33,000 nucleotides of DNA from Proteiniphilum sp. (GCA_015478855.1 JADMKJ010000026.1:1-33000); one strand, 5' to 3'. Counted from the stretch's first letter, positions 1 through 10,900 are shown. Notes: generated from the sequence alone by a model not told the origin. Numbers and translations: made by a program.

Positions 1-2879
1 ACGGTGAATGCGTTTTCATCTGCCGGCTCAATGGCATCAGGATTTTCCACCACGTAGCTCTCGCTGTTGAGCTCGTGGTAATAGTTGTAATCACCGTTAA
101 TGGCGCTGAATGGAGAGGCGACAGCTTTAATGCGTCCTGTCACCGCACCGTTGTTGTTGCGCCATTTGTATTTGAGGGTGTGCTGCGCCCACTCGCGGTC
201 ATCCGCGGTAGCGTAGGGGTTTTCCCACAGGTCGGTACCGACAAACGCGCCGCTGACGATGATGTTGCCGCCGTTGTTGCAGAACGTGGTGACAGCCTCC
301 TGTTGTCTCTTCGAAAAGGTTTTGAACCGGGGAGGTTTCGCACCGCGGGCCATGCGCCACTCCCGCTGTTTCCCCAGGATCCAGTCGACCGTTTCGAAAT
401 CGGTCATGCGCACCGTCCCCTCTTCCACGGTCGATGCAGCACATGAAACGAATGAATATCCCGCTGCAGCGAATGCCTCTCCGTGAAGAGAAGGGTAATC
501 GAAGCTGTTGCCCGCGATCCGGGTTGTTTCATAGTTGGCGTTGCTGTCGCCAAAGCCCGACGCATCATCGTCCATCCAGGGGATGACCCGCCGGAACTCA
601 TGTTGTTGTCCGATAAAGTGATGATCGGCGATATAGGGCACGCCATTGTCCACGCTTCCCGCGAAGCCGGCGATGCTGTCACCGGAAGCAGTGAAGCTGT
701 GGGGTGCCGAGACACGGGTAAAGCCGTTGACGATAAGCACCTCTCCCTTCTGGTCTGATCTCCGGCAGGCCGAGAGTGTCTCCGACGGGAAGCTTTTACC
801 TCCCTCATTCAGGGCTACCACCCTGAAGCTGTAAACAGCATCCTTCTCTATCTTTCTCCTGTAGTTGTTGCTGTTCACCAGCACGCCGTTATCGAATCCG
901 CCACCGTTGATACGGCTGTAGACGATGTACTGTGCCGGCATGGCTGTTGGTTCTGATGCGTCGGTTGTGGGTTGCCATCTCAGCTCCACCTCTGTCTCAT
1001 CACTGAAGAGCAGGGAGAAATTCTTCACCGGCAGGGGCTGCACCACATAGGGACGGTTGTATTGCGTGGCAAGGAACCTGAGCATCCCCTTGTAGATGGA
1101 ACGGCTCACGGTGAAACGGAATGAGGGGTCGAGCCCATAGCGCATATCGGCGAAGTTCTGGTGGGAGAGCAGCTCCAGCAGCATGGTGGGCACGTTGGGT
1201 ATGCGTGCCTCAGCATAGGAGCGGTTCCAGAGATGGCGTCGTGTCCAGTCCGGTTCGAACGCACGACGGATATCGTTCACGATCTCCTCCATGATCAGCT
1301 CCGACAGATCGCGTGACGCCCACCGTGAACGTCCGTTTTCGAACTGTTCGTTGTTGTGGTGTGTCATGTAGATACCCAGTGTGCCGACGATGCTGTCGCC
1401 CCGGAAGGTACCCGCATCGGTATGGAAAGCAAAGGCCAGATCCAGAGGGATGTTGAGCCCTTCAGCCTTGGGAAGCACCGGTGAGCCACCTGCCAGCCAG
1501 TTGACCCATACACCGCGGCTGGCGTAATCGTCCGTATAATCGTTCTTCCCCTCCGTGCGGTTGTAGATGCTGTCCGGCACCCCTGCCCACTGCATCCAGT
1601 AACGGGCACCCTCGGTGTAACGGGGGTAACCGCTGATTTCAGGTGTATAGCTGATCTTTGAAATGTGTGTCTCTCTCCGGATAAGGCTGTCCGAACTCTT
1701 TGTGTTTTCACTTTCAAACCCGGCGGGGTGGGGCATACGGGCAATATTTCCCATGCCACCACCTATTTTAACCGCATCGGCAATGACAATTCTTCCGGCA
1801 CGGCGGCTCTTATTGGAAAGCGTGATTTTGTGATCATTCCCTTTTTCGAAACTGAAATAACCGAGAAAGATCCATGTGCCGCCCCCCATCTGCTGGTTGA
1901 GATGAAAATCTGTTCTCCCTCCCGCATGATAGACGCTGTAGAGCGCATCATCGCTGCTGTGCTTCACCGTCTGATAGGATACATACACACCATAATCTCC
2001 TTTCTCCGGTATATCGGCTCTCCAGGTGGCCACAGATGCTGCGCCCTTTGAAACGGTCTTTGTTTGTCGTGCCCTGCCCATCCGGAATGGATTCTCACCA
2101 TCCAGATAGGCCTCTTTGGTGTTGGCGAACCCTGCAGAGTCACTCTCATGCCATCTCTCCCTGCCGTTTGTCTCGGAATATTCCGAGCCGTCGCTGCTGC
2201 CCTCATTGTCGATGATCAGCTCGGTGGTGTTGTAATCCCTTTCACGGGGTAGCAGCACGTTCGCACCGGCGTTCTCCAGCATCGGCACCAGGAAAGGCAG
2301 CACATAGCTCTGGGTGTAGAGGTCCTCCACCGTTTGGAAGATACGTGCCCGCTGCCATTCCCACCGCCCCAGCTTCTGCTCGTAATACCAGCCATGACTC
2401 TGCCACAGAGCGATATGATTGTTTTGCAATCCCTTGCCGAATGAACCTGCAGGAGCGGAGATATTGGTCACAAGTGGTATTTTCACCTTGTGGCTGATCA
2501 GCCGGTTCCTATCTCTCTGCTTACTACGGAAATGGTTGGGTATAAGGTGACTGATCTCCTGTTGGTCGGAGAAGACGCTGATACGGTATCTCTTCTGTTG
2601 CAGAGGGAGATAATAACGGATGCTGTCGTGGATAAGATGAACGAGTTTCTCCCGCATGGGGAGATAGGAGAGTGTGAGGTTGGTATGCAATTCGATACTT
2701 TTTTTCCGGTCATTCAGCGCGATGCTGTCCACCGTCACTCTTCCGGGTCGCAACATTGTCCCTCGGTAGATATGGGTTAGTGAACTGCTGAGCTTTAATC
2801 GTGTTGAATCAGTATCATTGCTCTGCGAAAAGGTTAGATGTGGAGTGAAGAGAATGAATAGAATAACAAATATCTTCAT
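1..2879 (-). CDS. Secreted amidase-like protein with golvesin-like and FN3 domains (often annotated 'xanthan lyase'), 3' end outside window
   Basis: The minus-strand frame from ATG at 2879 stays open for about 959 codons to the left edge, so the C-terminus is missing. Residues 1-18 are a signal peptide (MKIFVILFILFTPHLTFS). An amidase-like fold is split around an insert: SHGWYY (H162) and AFHTDAGTF (H486) look like zinc histidines, and MLLELLSHQNF (E569) matches the catalytic Glu region of N-acetylmuramoyl-L-alanine amidases. The insert, about 245-380, looks like a golvesin C-terminal/CBM-like beta-sandwich (VATWRADIPEKGDYGVYVSY). About 615-705 is a fibronectin type III domain. About 708 onward resembles a Rossmann-like region (VLIVNGF) with a later segment SGAFVGTDLWEN. 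The family is common in Bacteroidetes; the 'xanthan lyase' label is a legacy name. Substrate is unknown, and a peptidoglycan-type amide is my inference. A -7-like TAGTTTTG lies at 2983-2976 (minus). Confidence 0.8.
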   Translation of the reverse strand, partial: MKIFVILFILFTPHLTFSQSNDTDSTRLKLSSSLTHIYRGTMLRPGRVTVDSIALNDRKKSIELHTNLTLSYLPMREKLVHLIHDSIRYYLPLQQKRYRISVFSDQQEISHLIPNHFRSKQRDRNRLISHKVKIPLVTNISAPAGSFGKGLQNNHIALWQSHGWYYEQKLGRWEWQRARIFQTVEDLYTQSYVLPFLVPMLENAGANVLLPRERDYNTTELIIDNEGSSDGSEYSETNGRERWHESDSAGFANTKEAYLDGENPFRMGRARQTKTVSKGAASVATWRADIPEKGDYGVYVSYQTVKHSSDDALYSVYHAGGRTDFHLNQQMGGGTWIFLGYFSFEKGNDHKITLSNKSRRAGRIVIADAVKIGGGMGNIARMPHPAGFESENTKSSDSLIRRETHISKISYTPEISGYPRYTEGARYWMQWAGVPDSIYNRTEGKNDYTDDYASRGVWVNWLAGGSPVLPKAEGLNIPLDLAFAFHTDAGTFRGDSIVGTLGIYMTHHNNEQFENGRSRWASRDLSELIMEEIVNDIRRAFEPDWTRRHLWNRSYAEARIPNVPTMLLELLSHQNFADMRYGLDPSFRFTVSRSIYKGMLRFLATQYNRPYVVQPLPVKNFSLLFSDETEVELRWQPTTDASEPTAMPAQYIVYSRINGGGFDNGVLVNSNNYRRKIEKDAVYSFRVVALNEGGKSFPSETLSACRRSDQKGEVLIVNGFTRVSAPHSFTASGDSIAGFAGSVDNGVPYIADHHFIGQQHEFRRVIPWMDDDASGFGDSNANYETTRIAGNSFDYPSLHGEAFAAAGYSFVSCAASTVEEGTVRMTDFETVDWILGKQREWRMARGAKPPRFKTFSKRQQEAVTTFCNNGGNIIVSGAFVGTDLWENPYATADDREWAQHTLKYKWRNNNGAVTGRIKAVASPFSAINGDYNYYHELNSESYVVENPDAIEPADENAFT

Positions 2880-3029
2880 CTTGTTTAAAATGATAATCTG
2901 CTGTTGAAAGAAATCTGGATATTTTACTTTTTTGTAACTCACATCCGGCATTGTCTGGTGATACTGTAAAAGTAACAAAACTATGTCAATTGTCATAATC
3001 CTGTCAATCAAATCATACAGACTTTTCTG

Positions 3030-4475
3030 CTATTTTTTTTCGACTGTTTCAGAAGCCTCACTCTCTTTGTTGTCACTGTTGATGGCCGACACACAGTAAA
3101 AACCCGGGGATGGGACAGTGATACTTTTCTCCTTTGTAACTGCATGGATCACACCCTCTTTTTCCAGGTCCGCGAAGTAGTAAATTACCGATCTTACTTC
3201 TCCCGATATATCCCATTGCAACTGTCCGTTTCCGATCCTTATATTTTCAGGTTTCCGGGGATCAGGGGCAACACTCCTTCCCATAAACGGGATAAATGAT
3301 GGGTCACTATACAGCGTTGCAATCTTATCGGTTATCCCTATTTTATTCTCAAGGAGATATCTGGCACTGTAGAGTGAATTGCCGGACACCTTCTTATTTC
3401 TCCTTGTCAGTTCGTACTGGCGTGTCAGCTCTGTTGTCGACTGAAAGGCTTTATGTTGCAACGGATCACCGAACTTGTAGATTGCATGGCCTATCATCAG
3501 TGCAGCCTGATAATTGTACTGTGACCACCAACCCAGGTTGGACTGAAAATCGTTGACGGGATTACCTATCTCCTGATAGAGCTGAGGAATCAGCAGATCT
3601 ATCCATCCCTCCTGACACCATTTTTTTACATCGGCGTAGAGCGTGTTGAGGTTATAGGTGTAACTGGCAGCGGGAGAGACAGAAAACACCACATCGGGTT
3701 TTGTGTTGACAATCAGATCGTATACCCCTTTGATAGCTTTATCCACATTGGCTCTGCGGAATGCTTCTATTGTATTATAGTCAGCTCCGAGTGCTTCATA
3801 GTCCGTCTTGTCGGAGACCATCTGCCCGGCAGAAGAGGGATCGGGATAGAAGTAGTCATCGAAATGGATGCCATCGACATCATATTTCGTGATCATATCT
3901 TTCACAATATCGGTAAGACGTTGTCTCACCTCAGGCAGGGCAGGGTTGTATATTTGTATCTTCTCGTGATGCATCACCCATTCCGGTTTGACAGATGGAT
4001 GTAACGGAGCAAAAGGCTGGCTGCTGCTGGCTCTGGTATCAATCCGATAAGGGTTCATCCAGGCATGAAACTCAATGTCTCTCTTATGTGCTTCATCGAT
4101 CATAAAGGTCAGGATATCGTAACCGGGATCCTGTCCCCTTACGCCGGTGATACTTTCACTCCACGGCTCGTAGGGAGAATCGTAAAAAGCGTCACCCATG
4201 CCCTTCACCTGAAAAAAGAGCGTATTGATGTGCAGCTGTTTAAATTTCTCAAGATAGGTGATGTATTGCTGTTTTTGTGATGCCATGTTATGATCACCCC
4301 GTGGCCAGTCGAGCTCCCAGGCTGTGACCATCCACACAGCACGCATCTCTTTTTTGGGGTAGGTGAGTGTGACGGTGGTGGGCGGGTCATCAACATCAAT
4401 ATCATCCGTCTCTTTGCTACATCCATTAAGAATAAGGGCAAAAAGTATTATATAGTATATCAGTCTCTTTTTCAT
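3030..4475 (-). CDS. GHL10-type (DUF187, PF02638) glycoside hydrolase-like lipoprotein
   Basis: 481 aa. It begins with a lipoprotein signal ending in LILNGC (Cys19), so it is probably anchored in an outer-membrane or periplasmic leaflet. The family start EMRAVWMVTAWELDWP is at about 43-58. The TIM-barrel-like domain runs to about 360 and contains FHAWMNPYR and DGIHFDDYFYP; H204, D206 and D207 are in the usual catalytic-strand region of this family. A C-terminal FN3-like module (about 400-478) begins PENIRIGNGQLQW. The length is typical of Bacteroidetes members. GHL10 proteins are predicted glycosidases with few characterised substrates. The gene lies between the SusCD operon terminator and the amidase-like gene, on the same strand, and probably acts on the same material. 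No clear promoter was seen upstream. Confidence 0.88.
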   Translation of the reverse strand: MKKRLIYYIILFALILNGCSKETDDIDVDDPPTTVTLTYPKKEMRAVWMVTAWELDWPRGDHNMASQKQQYITYLEKFKQLHINTLFFQVKGMGDAFYDSPYEPWSESITGVRGQDPGYDILTFMIDEAHKRDIEFHAWMNPYRIDTRASSSQPFAPLHPSVKPEWVMHHEKIQIYNPALPEVRQRLTDIVKDMITKYDVDGIHFDDYFYPDPSSAGQMVSDKTDYEALGADYNTIEAFRRANVDKAIKGVYDLIVNTKPDVVFSVSPAASYTYNLNTLYADVKKWCQEGWIDLLIPQLYQEIGNPVNDFQSNLGWWSQYNYQAALMIGHAIYKFGDPLQHKAFQSTTELTRQYELTRRNKKVSGNSLYSARYLLENKIGITDKIATLYSDPSFIPFMGRSVAPDPRKPENIRIGNGQLQWDISGEVRSVIYYFADLEKEGVIHAVTKEKSITVPSPGFYCVSAINSDNKESEASETVEKK

Positions 4476-4614
4476 TACCGTTCAATATTTTTTTCATCAA
4501 TGGTTGAACTTTGGCATATCTCATGGTTCCTCGCAGAGTGACGACCATCGTCAGTCGGAAGAATTGGCTGTCCCTGCAAAAGATGTGAAAGTTCAGTTAG
4601 GTATATATCATAGA

Positions 4615-4669
4615 AAAGAACCGGACAGTTATGCTATCATTTCACTCAGTAAGTCCTGTCCGGTTCTTT
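4615..4669 (-). terminator. Long-stem bidirectional terminator after the SusCD operon
   Basis: Perfect 14-bp inverted repeat (AAAGAACCGGACAG at 4615-4628, CTGTCCGGTTCTTT at 4656-4669) with a 27-nt loop, starting about 18 nt after the stop of the DUF4623-like gene. Each arm ends in a T-rich or A-rich tract, so it can work in both directions. It separates the SusC/SusD/DUF4623 transcript from the glycosidase-like gene downstream, although read-through is possible. The loop is long for an intrinsic terminator. Confidence 0.75.
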
Positions 4670-4687
4670 ATATCTCAGATAAATGGT

Positions 4688-6106
4688 CTAATCATCCAAC
4701 TCCTTAGCCGGAAATTCTATCAAAGCAAAACCTGCATTGTTTGATGCTGCATAGATCAACAGTGAGGAGTCGTTACCCTCATCATCTTTCACAATGTGGT
4801 AGCCGGTATTGGTGCCCGGAGCCGGATTCACGCCTCCACCGATAGAATACTGGAAGATTGGTTTCTTATCACCCTCCTCAAAGAGTTTCAATGCATCCAC
4901 CGTATTGCTGCCTTTGGTGATGTCATAAACATATAAAACAGCATTTCCGGAGTATCTGGGTGCAGTGGTTAAGATCAGATACCGCTCTTCGTTAAAGGTG
5001 AAGATGCGCGCATCAGATCCCTGGATAGGAACAGATTCCCTGTCCATTGCATAGATGAGAGCCGCTTCGCTGTTCACTATGTTTATCGGGGCATCATAAC
5101 CGGTGAGAAGATAGTTGTCACTCTCTTCCACGCGGTTCATGCTCATGCAGAAGGAGACACCGGGATGTGTGGGAAGTATCTTCACCTCCGTGATGTTGGT
5201 ATAATCGGATACCGTCAGCCGCATGATGCTTGTCACAGCATTATCTCCGAAGAAGAAATAGCCGTTACCGTTCTCATCAAGGGTGGCCGACATATTGTCA
5301 CCATGACGTGCACCGGCTCCTTCAATAGATGCCGGATCGGCATTGAAGATGACCTCAGCGGCTGCATCGGGATCGGTCCAGTGGTAGATTTTCATGCCGT
5401 AGAGGCCGGAGAGGTTAGCCACATAGCTGTGACCGTTGAACTGGCTGCCTACGTTCACCGGGAAGGTACCTCCCGACACAACGGATGTATTGAGCGTTAT
5501 GGGATTGATCAGATTTTGTTTAAGATCCTCCACGCTGAGTCTGTGTGAACCACCATCCGCACGGGTGACAATCAGTACATGCTCACCATCGAAACTGCTT
5601 CCCCTGGTTAAGTTGGAGACAAATGTCAGGTAGGCATCATTGCCCAGGTCATTACCTGAGTAGTCAAATATCTGCGGCTTGCCGAAATCGGCACCAAAGA
5701 CAGGCACATTGAGTCGCAGCGTGACGAAATATTCCCTGAAACGAGGATCGTTAACGACTTTTATCACGATGGTTTCCGCATCCTTGCCCTCTTCAAACTC
5801 GAAGCTGTAGGCATCTTCGTCCAGCCTTGCACCATCCGACATAACCGCCTCGAAGCGAATAGCAGTGAGGTCGGTGGCGGGGTCCAGACGGGGGAACCAT
5901 ACTGTTTTATTGATTTCGTCGACAATGCCTTCCACGACAATATTTCCATCGACACCTGCATTCATTATTCTGATGGATTGTAATACCACTTCATTTGGCG
6001 ATTCCACATTGACTGGGTAATCATCTGCGCACGATGTAAAGAGACAGATGAGCAGTGAAGCCAGTATCAGCCCCTGTGTTGATATCTTATATATTGATTT
6101 CATCAT
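4688..6106 (-). CDS. DUF4623-like surface lipoprotein of a SusCD locus
   Basis: 472 aa. The signal peptide ends in the lipobox-like LFTSC, so it is a predicted lipoprotein. Residues about 30-150 form an Ig-like/DUF5018-like beta domain (VLQSIRIMNAG, then a segment with ETIVIKVVNDPRFREYFVTL). The rest is beta-rich with repeated short strands, suggesting a propeller (for example SYVANLSGLYGMKIYHW, YLLTGYDA, YLILTTAPRYSG, LLIYAASNNAG). I recognise it as resembling DUF4623 proteins encoded next to SusD; no biochemical role is known to me. It follows susD by 21 nt and is followed by a strong terminator, so it is the last gene of the operon. A ligand-binding surface role is inferred from position. 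MM at the start leaves 6106 or 6103 as the first codon. Confidence 0.8.
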   Translation of the reverse strand: MMKSIYKISTQGLILASLLICLFTSCADDYPVNVESPNEVVLQSIRIMNAGVDGNIVVEGIVDEINKTVWFPRLDPATDLTAIRFEAVMSDGARLDEDAYSFEFEEGKDAETIVIKVVNDPRFREYFVTLRLNVPVFGADFGKPQIFDYSGNDLGNDAYLTFVSNLTRGSSFDGEHVLIVTRADGGSHRLSVEDLKQNLINPITLNTSVVSGGTFPVNVGSQFNGHSYVANLSGLYGMKIYHWTDPDAAAEVIFNADPASIEGAGARHGDNMSATLDENGNGYFFFGDNAVTSIMRLTVSDYTNITEVKILPTHPGVSFCMSMNRVEESDNYLLTGYDAPINIVNSEAALIYAMDRESVPIQGSDARIFTFNEERYLILTTAPRYSGNAVLYVYDITKGSNTVDALKLFEEGDKKPIFQYSIGGGVNPAPGTNTGYHIVKDDEGNDSSLLIYAASNNAGFALIEFPAKELDD

Positions 6107-6127
6107 ATTTTTAATTTTTGCATTGAA

Positions 6128-7948
6128 TTAATTTTGCGGCCATCCTTCAGTCTGTTTCAGGAGATATCCTTTGCTGGCGTAATCATCCATTTGTGTTTTA
6201 CCCACCGGTGCCAGGTAAGGATTCACATTCACCTGATTGATGAAAGGCTGGCGACCTGAAGTACTGCTGCTTTTATAGAAACCGGTCATCTGAGCGTCAT
6301 TCCCTCCGTTATAGGTGATTTCATCACCATTCAGTTTGATGACAGAGAACAGGCCTGCATTAGCGGTTTTCAACTCACCTTTCAATTCCTTCGGGAAATT
6401 GACCCAACCACCGGACAGCAAATCAATGTTCGCATCTGTATCCATATATTCAAGCTTGGACCATCTCTCCAGGTCGGCATAACGGGAGCGCTCAAAAACG
6501 AATTCCATGCGTCTCTCTCTTCTTATCTCCCATAACAGCGGTGAGACATCAGCATCTCTTTCCGGATCATCGGGCAAGACCGAGAGTTGCATCGGTGCAG
6601 TTTTCTGCACACCCATAGCCACTGCCTCAGCAGCAAGAGGCCTGTTTCTTATCTTATTGATGGAGATATCAATATCGGGTTGTGTCACTGCTGCACCTCC
6701 GAGTGTGGACAGCTCAGCTTTCGCCTCGATCCAGTTGAGGAGCACCTCCGCATACCTCAACACCGGGAAATCGGTTCTGTTGTTAGTGCTTGTAAATTCT
6801 ACCGGAGGTGCGTTACCGGCCTCAACCGTTTTTGCTACGCTGCGCGGCAGGAACTTATTGATATACCAGAATGAGCCTTTGTTCCTGGGTGTTGGCTTAT
6901 CGTAGAAGGTCGCCTCCAGACGGGGATCTCTTGTTTTGATCATGTTTGCCAGCTCGAAGTTGCTGACACCTGCCAGTCCGGAGTTTTGCCAAACGTTACC
7001 ATCATTGCATATGAATGATTTAATCAGGTCGGTGGTAGCGCCGAAATTCACCGATTCCGACAAGTTGTTGTTGGATGCGATACTGTGTGTGATACCCACA
7101 GCTTCGTCATAATGTCTGTAAAGGATACAATCTTTGTTTCCACCCAGGTTCTCAGAGGTAAACAGGTCCCTGAACTCAGTTACAATGTCATAGCGTCCGC
7201 TCTCAATAATAAAGTCGGAAGCATCAATAGCAAGATTAAAGAATTTCTGCGCCCTTTCGTTATCATTGTAATAATTTTTCTGCCAGCTGCCCTCATGGAG
7301 TGCTACCCTTGATATAAATCCGGCCACTATATATTTGTTGACCTGTTGGTCTCCATCGTTGGAACGGACATTTCCGAGAGCAAAGACAAGGTCATCGTAT
7401 ACATGATCCATCACTTCATTGCGCGGGGTCCTTGGTTTGTAGAGATCATCGAGGTTGGTATCGCTCACCACGTAATCGTAATAGGGGACATCACCATATG
7501 CAGTAACAATATCTGCATATTCCAGCGCCCTGAAGAAGCGTCCCACACCCATCCAGTGATTATATGCCTCTGTACTCAGGATATCCTGCATTCTGTTTTC
7601 AACACGATCAATCATGATGTTGATAGAGCGAATCAGACTCATACTCCATACCTGACTATTTGGGACAGATCTGGTGAAATTGCCCTGGGAGCCGTTATGT
7701 ACAATATCGTCACTGAAGGTGAATCCCATCAGTGGAGTACCGGTATAATTCCATCCTGAATTATATCCCACGAAGAAATCGGTATAATATTTATTCGCGT
7801 AGAGACGTACCTTGTCCTCACTGGTCCATACTGTCTCATCATTGGCGACAGTTAAAGGTGGCCTGTCGAGAAAATCATCACATCCTGTAATGAGCAGGAA
7901 CAGGCCAATGAGCAGAAGTGTATATTGATTGTATTTCATTATATTCAT
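6128..7948 (-). CDS. SusD/RagB-family nutrient-binding outer-membrane lipoprotein
   Basis: 606 aa. The lipoprotein signal ends in FLLITGC, followed by DDFLDRPPLT, the classic SusD N-terminus (DFLDxxP). Helical TPR-like regions carry the usual motifs: VWTSEDKVRLYANKYY near residue 45, VGRFFRALEYADIVTAYGDVPYYD near 130-155, and the C-terminal RagB portion with FPVLRYAEVLLNWIEAKAEL and LLWEIRRERRMEFVFE. It ends ...TEGWPQN as SusD proteins commonly do. The protein should sit on the cell surface as the lid of the SusC transporter and bind the imported oligomer. It starts only 5 nt after the susC stop, so the two are co-translated. M4 (7939) is an alternative start. The ligand cannot be told from the sequence. 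Confidence 0.97.
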   Translation of the reverse strand: MNIMKYNQYTLLLIGLFLLITGCDDFLDRPPLTVANDETVWTSEDKVRLYANKYYTDFFVGYNSGWNYTGTPLMGFTFSDDIVHNGSQGNFTRSVPNSQVWSMSLIRSINIMIDRVENRMQDILSTEAYNHWMGVGRFFRALEYADIVTAYGDVPYYDYVVSDTNLDDLYKPRTPRNEVMDHVYDDLVFALGNVRSNDGDQQVNKYIVAGFISRVALHEGSWQKNYYNDNERAQKFFNLAIDASDFIIESGRYDIVTEFRDLFTSENLGGNKDCILYRHYDEAVGITHSIASNNNLSESVNFGATTDLIKSFICNDGNVWQNSGLAGVSNFELANMIKTRDPRLEATFYDKPTPRNKGSFWYINKFLPRSVAKTVEAGNAPPVEFTSTNNRTDFPVLRYAEVLLNWIEAKAELSTLGGAAVTQPDIDISINKIRNRPLAAEAVAMGVQKTAPMQLSVLPDDPERDADVSPLLWEIRRERRMEFVFERSRYADLERWSKLEYMDTDANIDLLSGGWVNFPKELKGELKTANAGLFSVIKLNGDEITYNGGNDAQMTGFYKSSSTSGRQPFINQVNVNPYLAPVGKTQMDDYASKGYLLKQTEGWPQN

Positions 7949-7953
7949 CTTTA

Positions 7954-10900
7954 TTATAAACTTAATTGAACACCTATGGATGCCGATTTAAAGGTCGGGT
8001 TGGATGTACCTGTACGGCCTAAGTTGTAGTTCCCTCCCGATTGTAGCATGGAGTAGCCTGAGATCGCTTCGGGATCGATTGGCAGCCCTCTCAGGTTGTC
8101 GAATGTCACGAAATTTTCCAGTGAGAGATAAATGCGTGCATTGGAGAGGTACATGTTCTTCAGTAGGTTATCTGGCAATGTATAGCCTAATGTGATATTT
8201 TTCAGTTTCAGGTATGCCATATTGAGCATGTAGCGCGTCTGTCTCCTCATCACAAATCCTTCGTTGGATCCGCTAAGGTTCCATGCCCGGGGATAGAAAG
8301 CATTTGTGCGGTCCTCTTTCCAGAAATCTGCAGCAATAGCCTGTGGCATTGCCCCGTCTTTCACGTGAAATCCCGGTATAGCCAGCTGACCGGCTCCCCA
8401 GATATTTCTCTTGCCCACACCCTGGAAGAAGAGAGAGGCATCAAAGCCTTTGAAATCAGCGCCCATACGTAATCCGAACTCATACCTGGGTGTGGAGTTA
8501 CCGATCACTACCTGGTCCCCGGGATCACCAAAGGTGTTCTTGCCCGGAGTGATGTAGCCGTCGCCATTGACATCCACGAACTTGACATCACCGGGACTGA
8601 CTAACAGTACCTGGTTGCCATCTTCGAAATAGGTCTGATAGACGGGATTGTTGCCCGCCAGCATATTTGTCACTTTGCCGGTACCCTCCCAGATAATGGT
8701 TGTCTGTTGTATTTTCCCATCATTGTCATAGACAAAGTCCTCCTTCTGATACAACCGGTCAGTTACATATCCGTAGATATCGCCATACCTCTTCCCTGTT
8801 GCATAGGTATTGCTTAACAGCCGGTTTTCATAAGGTGTATTCCAGTCGGCTCCTTTTGTGATGTGTGTGACAGCATCGGCGATATTGGCAATCATGGTAA
8901 TGCCGATACCATTTTCGAAGCGATGATTGAAATCGGCTGATATTTCCCATCCTTTCGTCTGGAGGTTGCCGTAATTTCCCTGGGGAGCTGATGCGCCATA
9001 GGTAGCAGGTAGTGATTCTCCCGGGATGATCATGTTTTTGGTATCTCTTCTGTACCATTCGACGACAAGACCCATCTTGTTATTGAAGAAGCGCAGGTCA
9101 AGACCGACATTCAACGATTCAATATCCTGCCAGCTTATTCCTGCAGAGATAGGATTGGGTGTACCTAACTGGAAAAACTGTTCACCGTTGCCCGATAGCC
9201 AGGCGTTCTTGTTGATGGCCATTGTAGCAAGATATAAAGAGTTGGGTACCGATTGGTCACCGATCAACCCCCATGATCCGCGTATCTTGGCAAAACTGAG
9301 CACCGGATCCAGTTCCTGCATAAACGATTCATTCGTTATCACCCACCCTCCGGAGAAAGAGGGATACCATCTCCAACGCAGGTGTGACGGGAACTTCGAG
9401 GTGGCATCATACCGCAGGTTTGCCTCCAACAGATATTTATCCATGAAAGAGTAGTTTATACGGCCAAAGTATCCGAGCTGGGAATCCCAGTTGGCACCAC
9501 CGCCTACTGTTTCTGTGCCGACAGCAAAATTGAACTGAGGGTTGTTATTGTCAATCAGGTCTGTCTTGTTGGACCAGTGACTATCCCATTTATAGCTCAC
9601 GATATTTGTTCCGAGCATAAATTTGAACTGATGCCTGTCCGCCAGGTTCAGATAATAGTTGGTGATGGCATTCACTGTATGCTTGTCGGAGGTAAATGAA
9701 TATTTGTAGAAATAGGTTTTATCCTGTGTCACGTAGTTCACAAAGGGGAACCTGTATGCCGGCATTCCATCGGTATCGGTAGGATTCCCATTTTCATCCA
9801 CATAAACCTGATCACCGTTTTCATCGCTCACTAGTACAGGCGTATACCAGGGTTCTCTTCCCGAGAAAGTAGGCCTGGATGAGGTCTCCTGGTTAAACTG
9901 TGTACTGTATGCATAATCGAGGTTTACATCCCAGTTGTCCGTCAGGTCGAGGGTTGTACCCAGGTTCAGATTGGTATATTTCTTCCTGTCGACAGCTGTA
10001 TGCGCATTCTTTGTATCAAAAAAGGGGTCTCTGATCTCTTCACCATTTTCGAGTACACCGGTGGGAAACAAGCGGCTCCATCGGTAGAGGTACAACCATG
10101 GGTCGGCGGTAAACCCGGTTGATGAGTTGGGGAATTTTTTCGTTGCATCTGAGAACATAGCACCGCCCCTTACAGTTAAAAACCCGGTTATCTTGGTGGA
10201 TAAATTCAGGTTTCCTGTGAACCGATCGAAGTTATCATCCTTGGCAGGTTTCATCATCCCCTCCTGGCCCAGGTAGCCAAAACTAAGGCTGTAGCTGGTC
10301 TCATTTCGTTTTCCGTTCAGTGATATATTGTGGTTCTGAGAAAAAGCTGAGTTCTTGATCATCGCTTCAACAGGATCGTACACACGATAACCATACTTAT
10401 CTGTTCCGTCATAGATCCAGTCTCTTCCGTAAACAACAGGGTCATCATAGTTGACGCTGCTGCCATATTTATCCTGCCACTCTTTGATCTTTTCGAAACT
10501 TTCATCACTGATGCGCCAGAATCCGCCGGCGGGACCGCTGGCTTTCATATTCTTGTGGGCTTCCAGCGTATATTCGAGACCGTCAACGCCGGCAATCTCA
10601 ATCTCCTTAAAAGGTTTCTGCCAGGAGAGATTGGTAGAGTAGGTGATCTCTGTCTTCTCTGTTGAGGCTCCTTTTTTAGTAGTGATAAGGATCACACCAA
10701 ATGCGGCTTTTGAACCATATATGGAGCTTGCGGCAGCGTCCTTCAGCACTGAGATCGACTCAATATCGTTGGGGTTGATCATCTGTATGCTCGGTATCTC
10801 CACGTTGTCGACCAGAATCAGGGGACTGCTGGAGCCGGCGATTGAACCTATCTGCCCTCTGATCTTCATCAGGGGGTCTGATCCCACTTCACCGCTGGGG

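Noticed and set aside
1-2879. Region with only short frames when complete start-to-stop frames are considered; possible pseudogene
   Set aside because: A single minus-strand frame is open from 2879 to the left edge with coherent domains. It is simply cut by the window end.
4504-4707. 67-codon plus-strand frame in the terminator region
   Set aside because: It spans the inverted repeat and the end of the neighbouring gene and shows no protein-like features.
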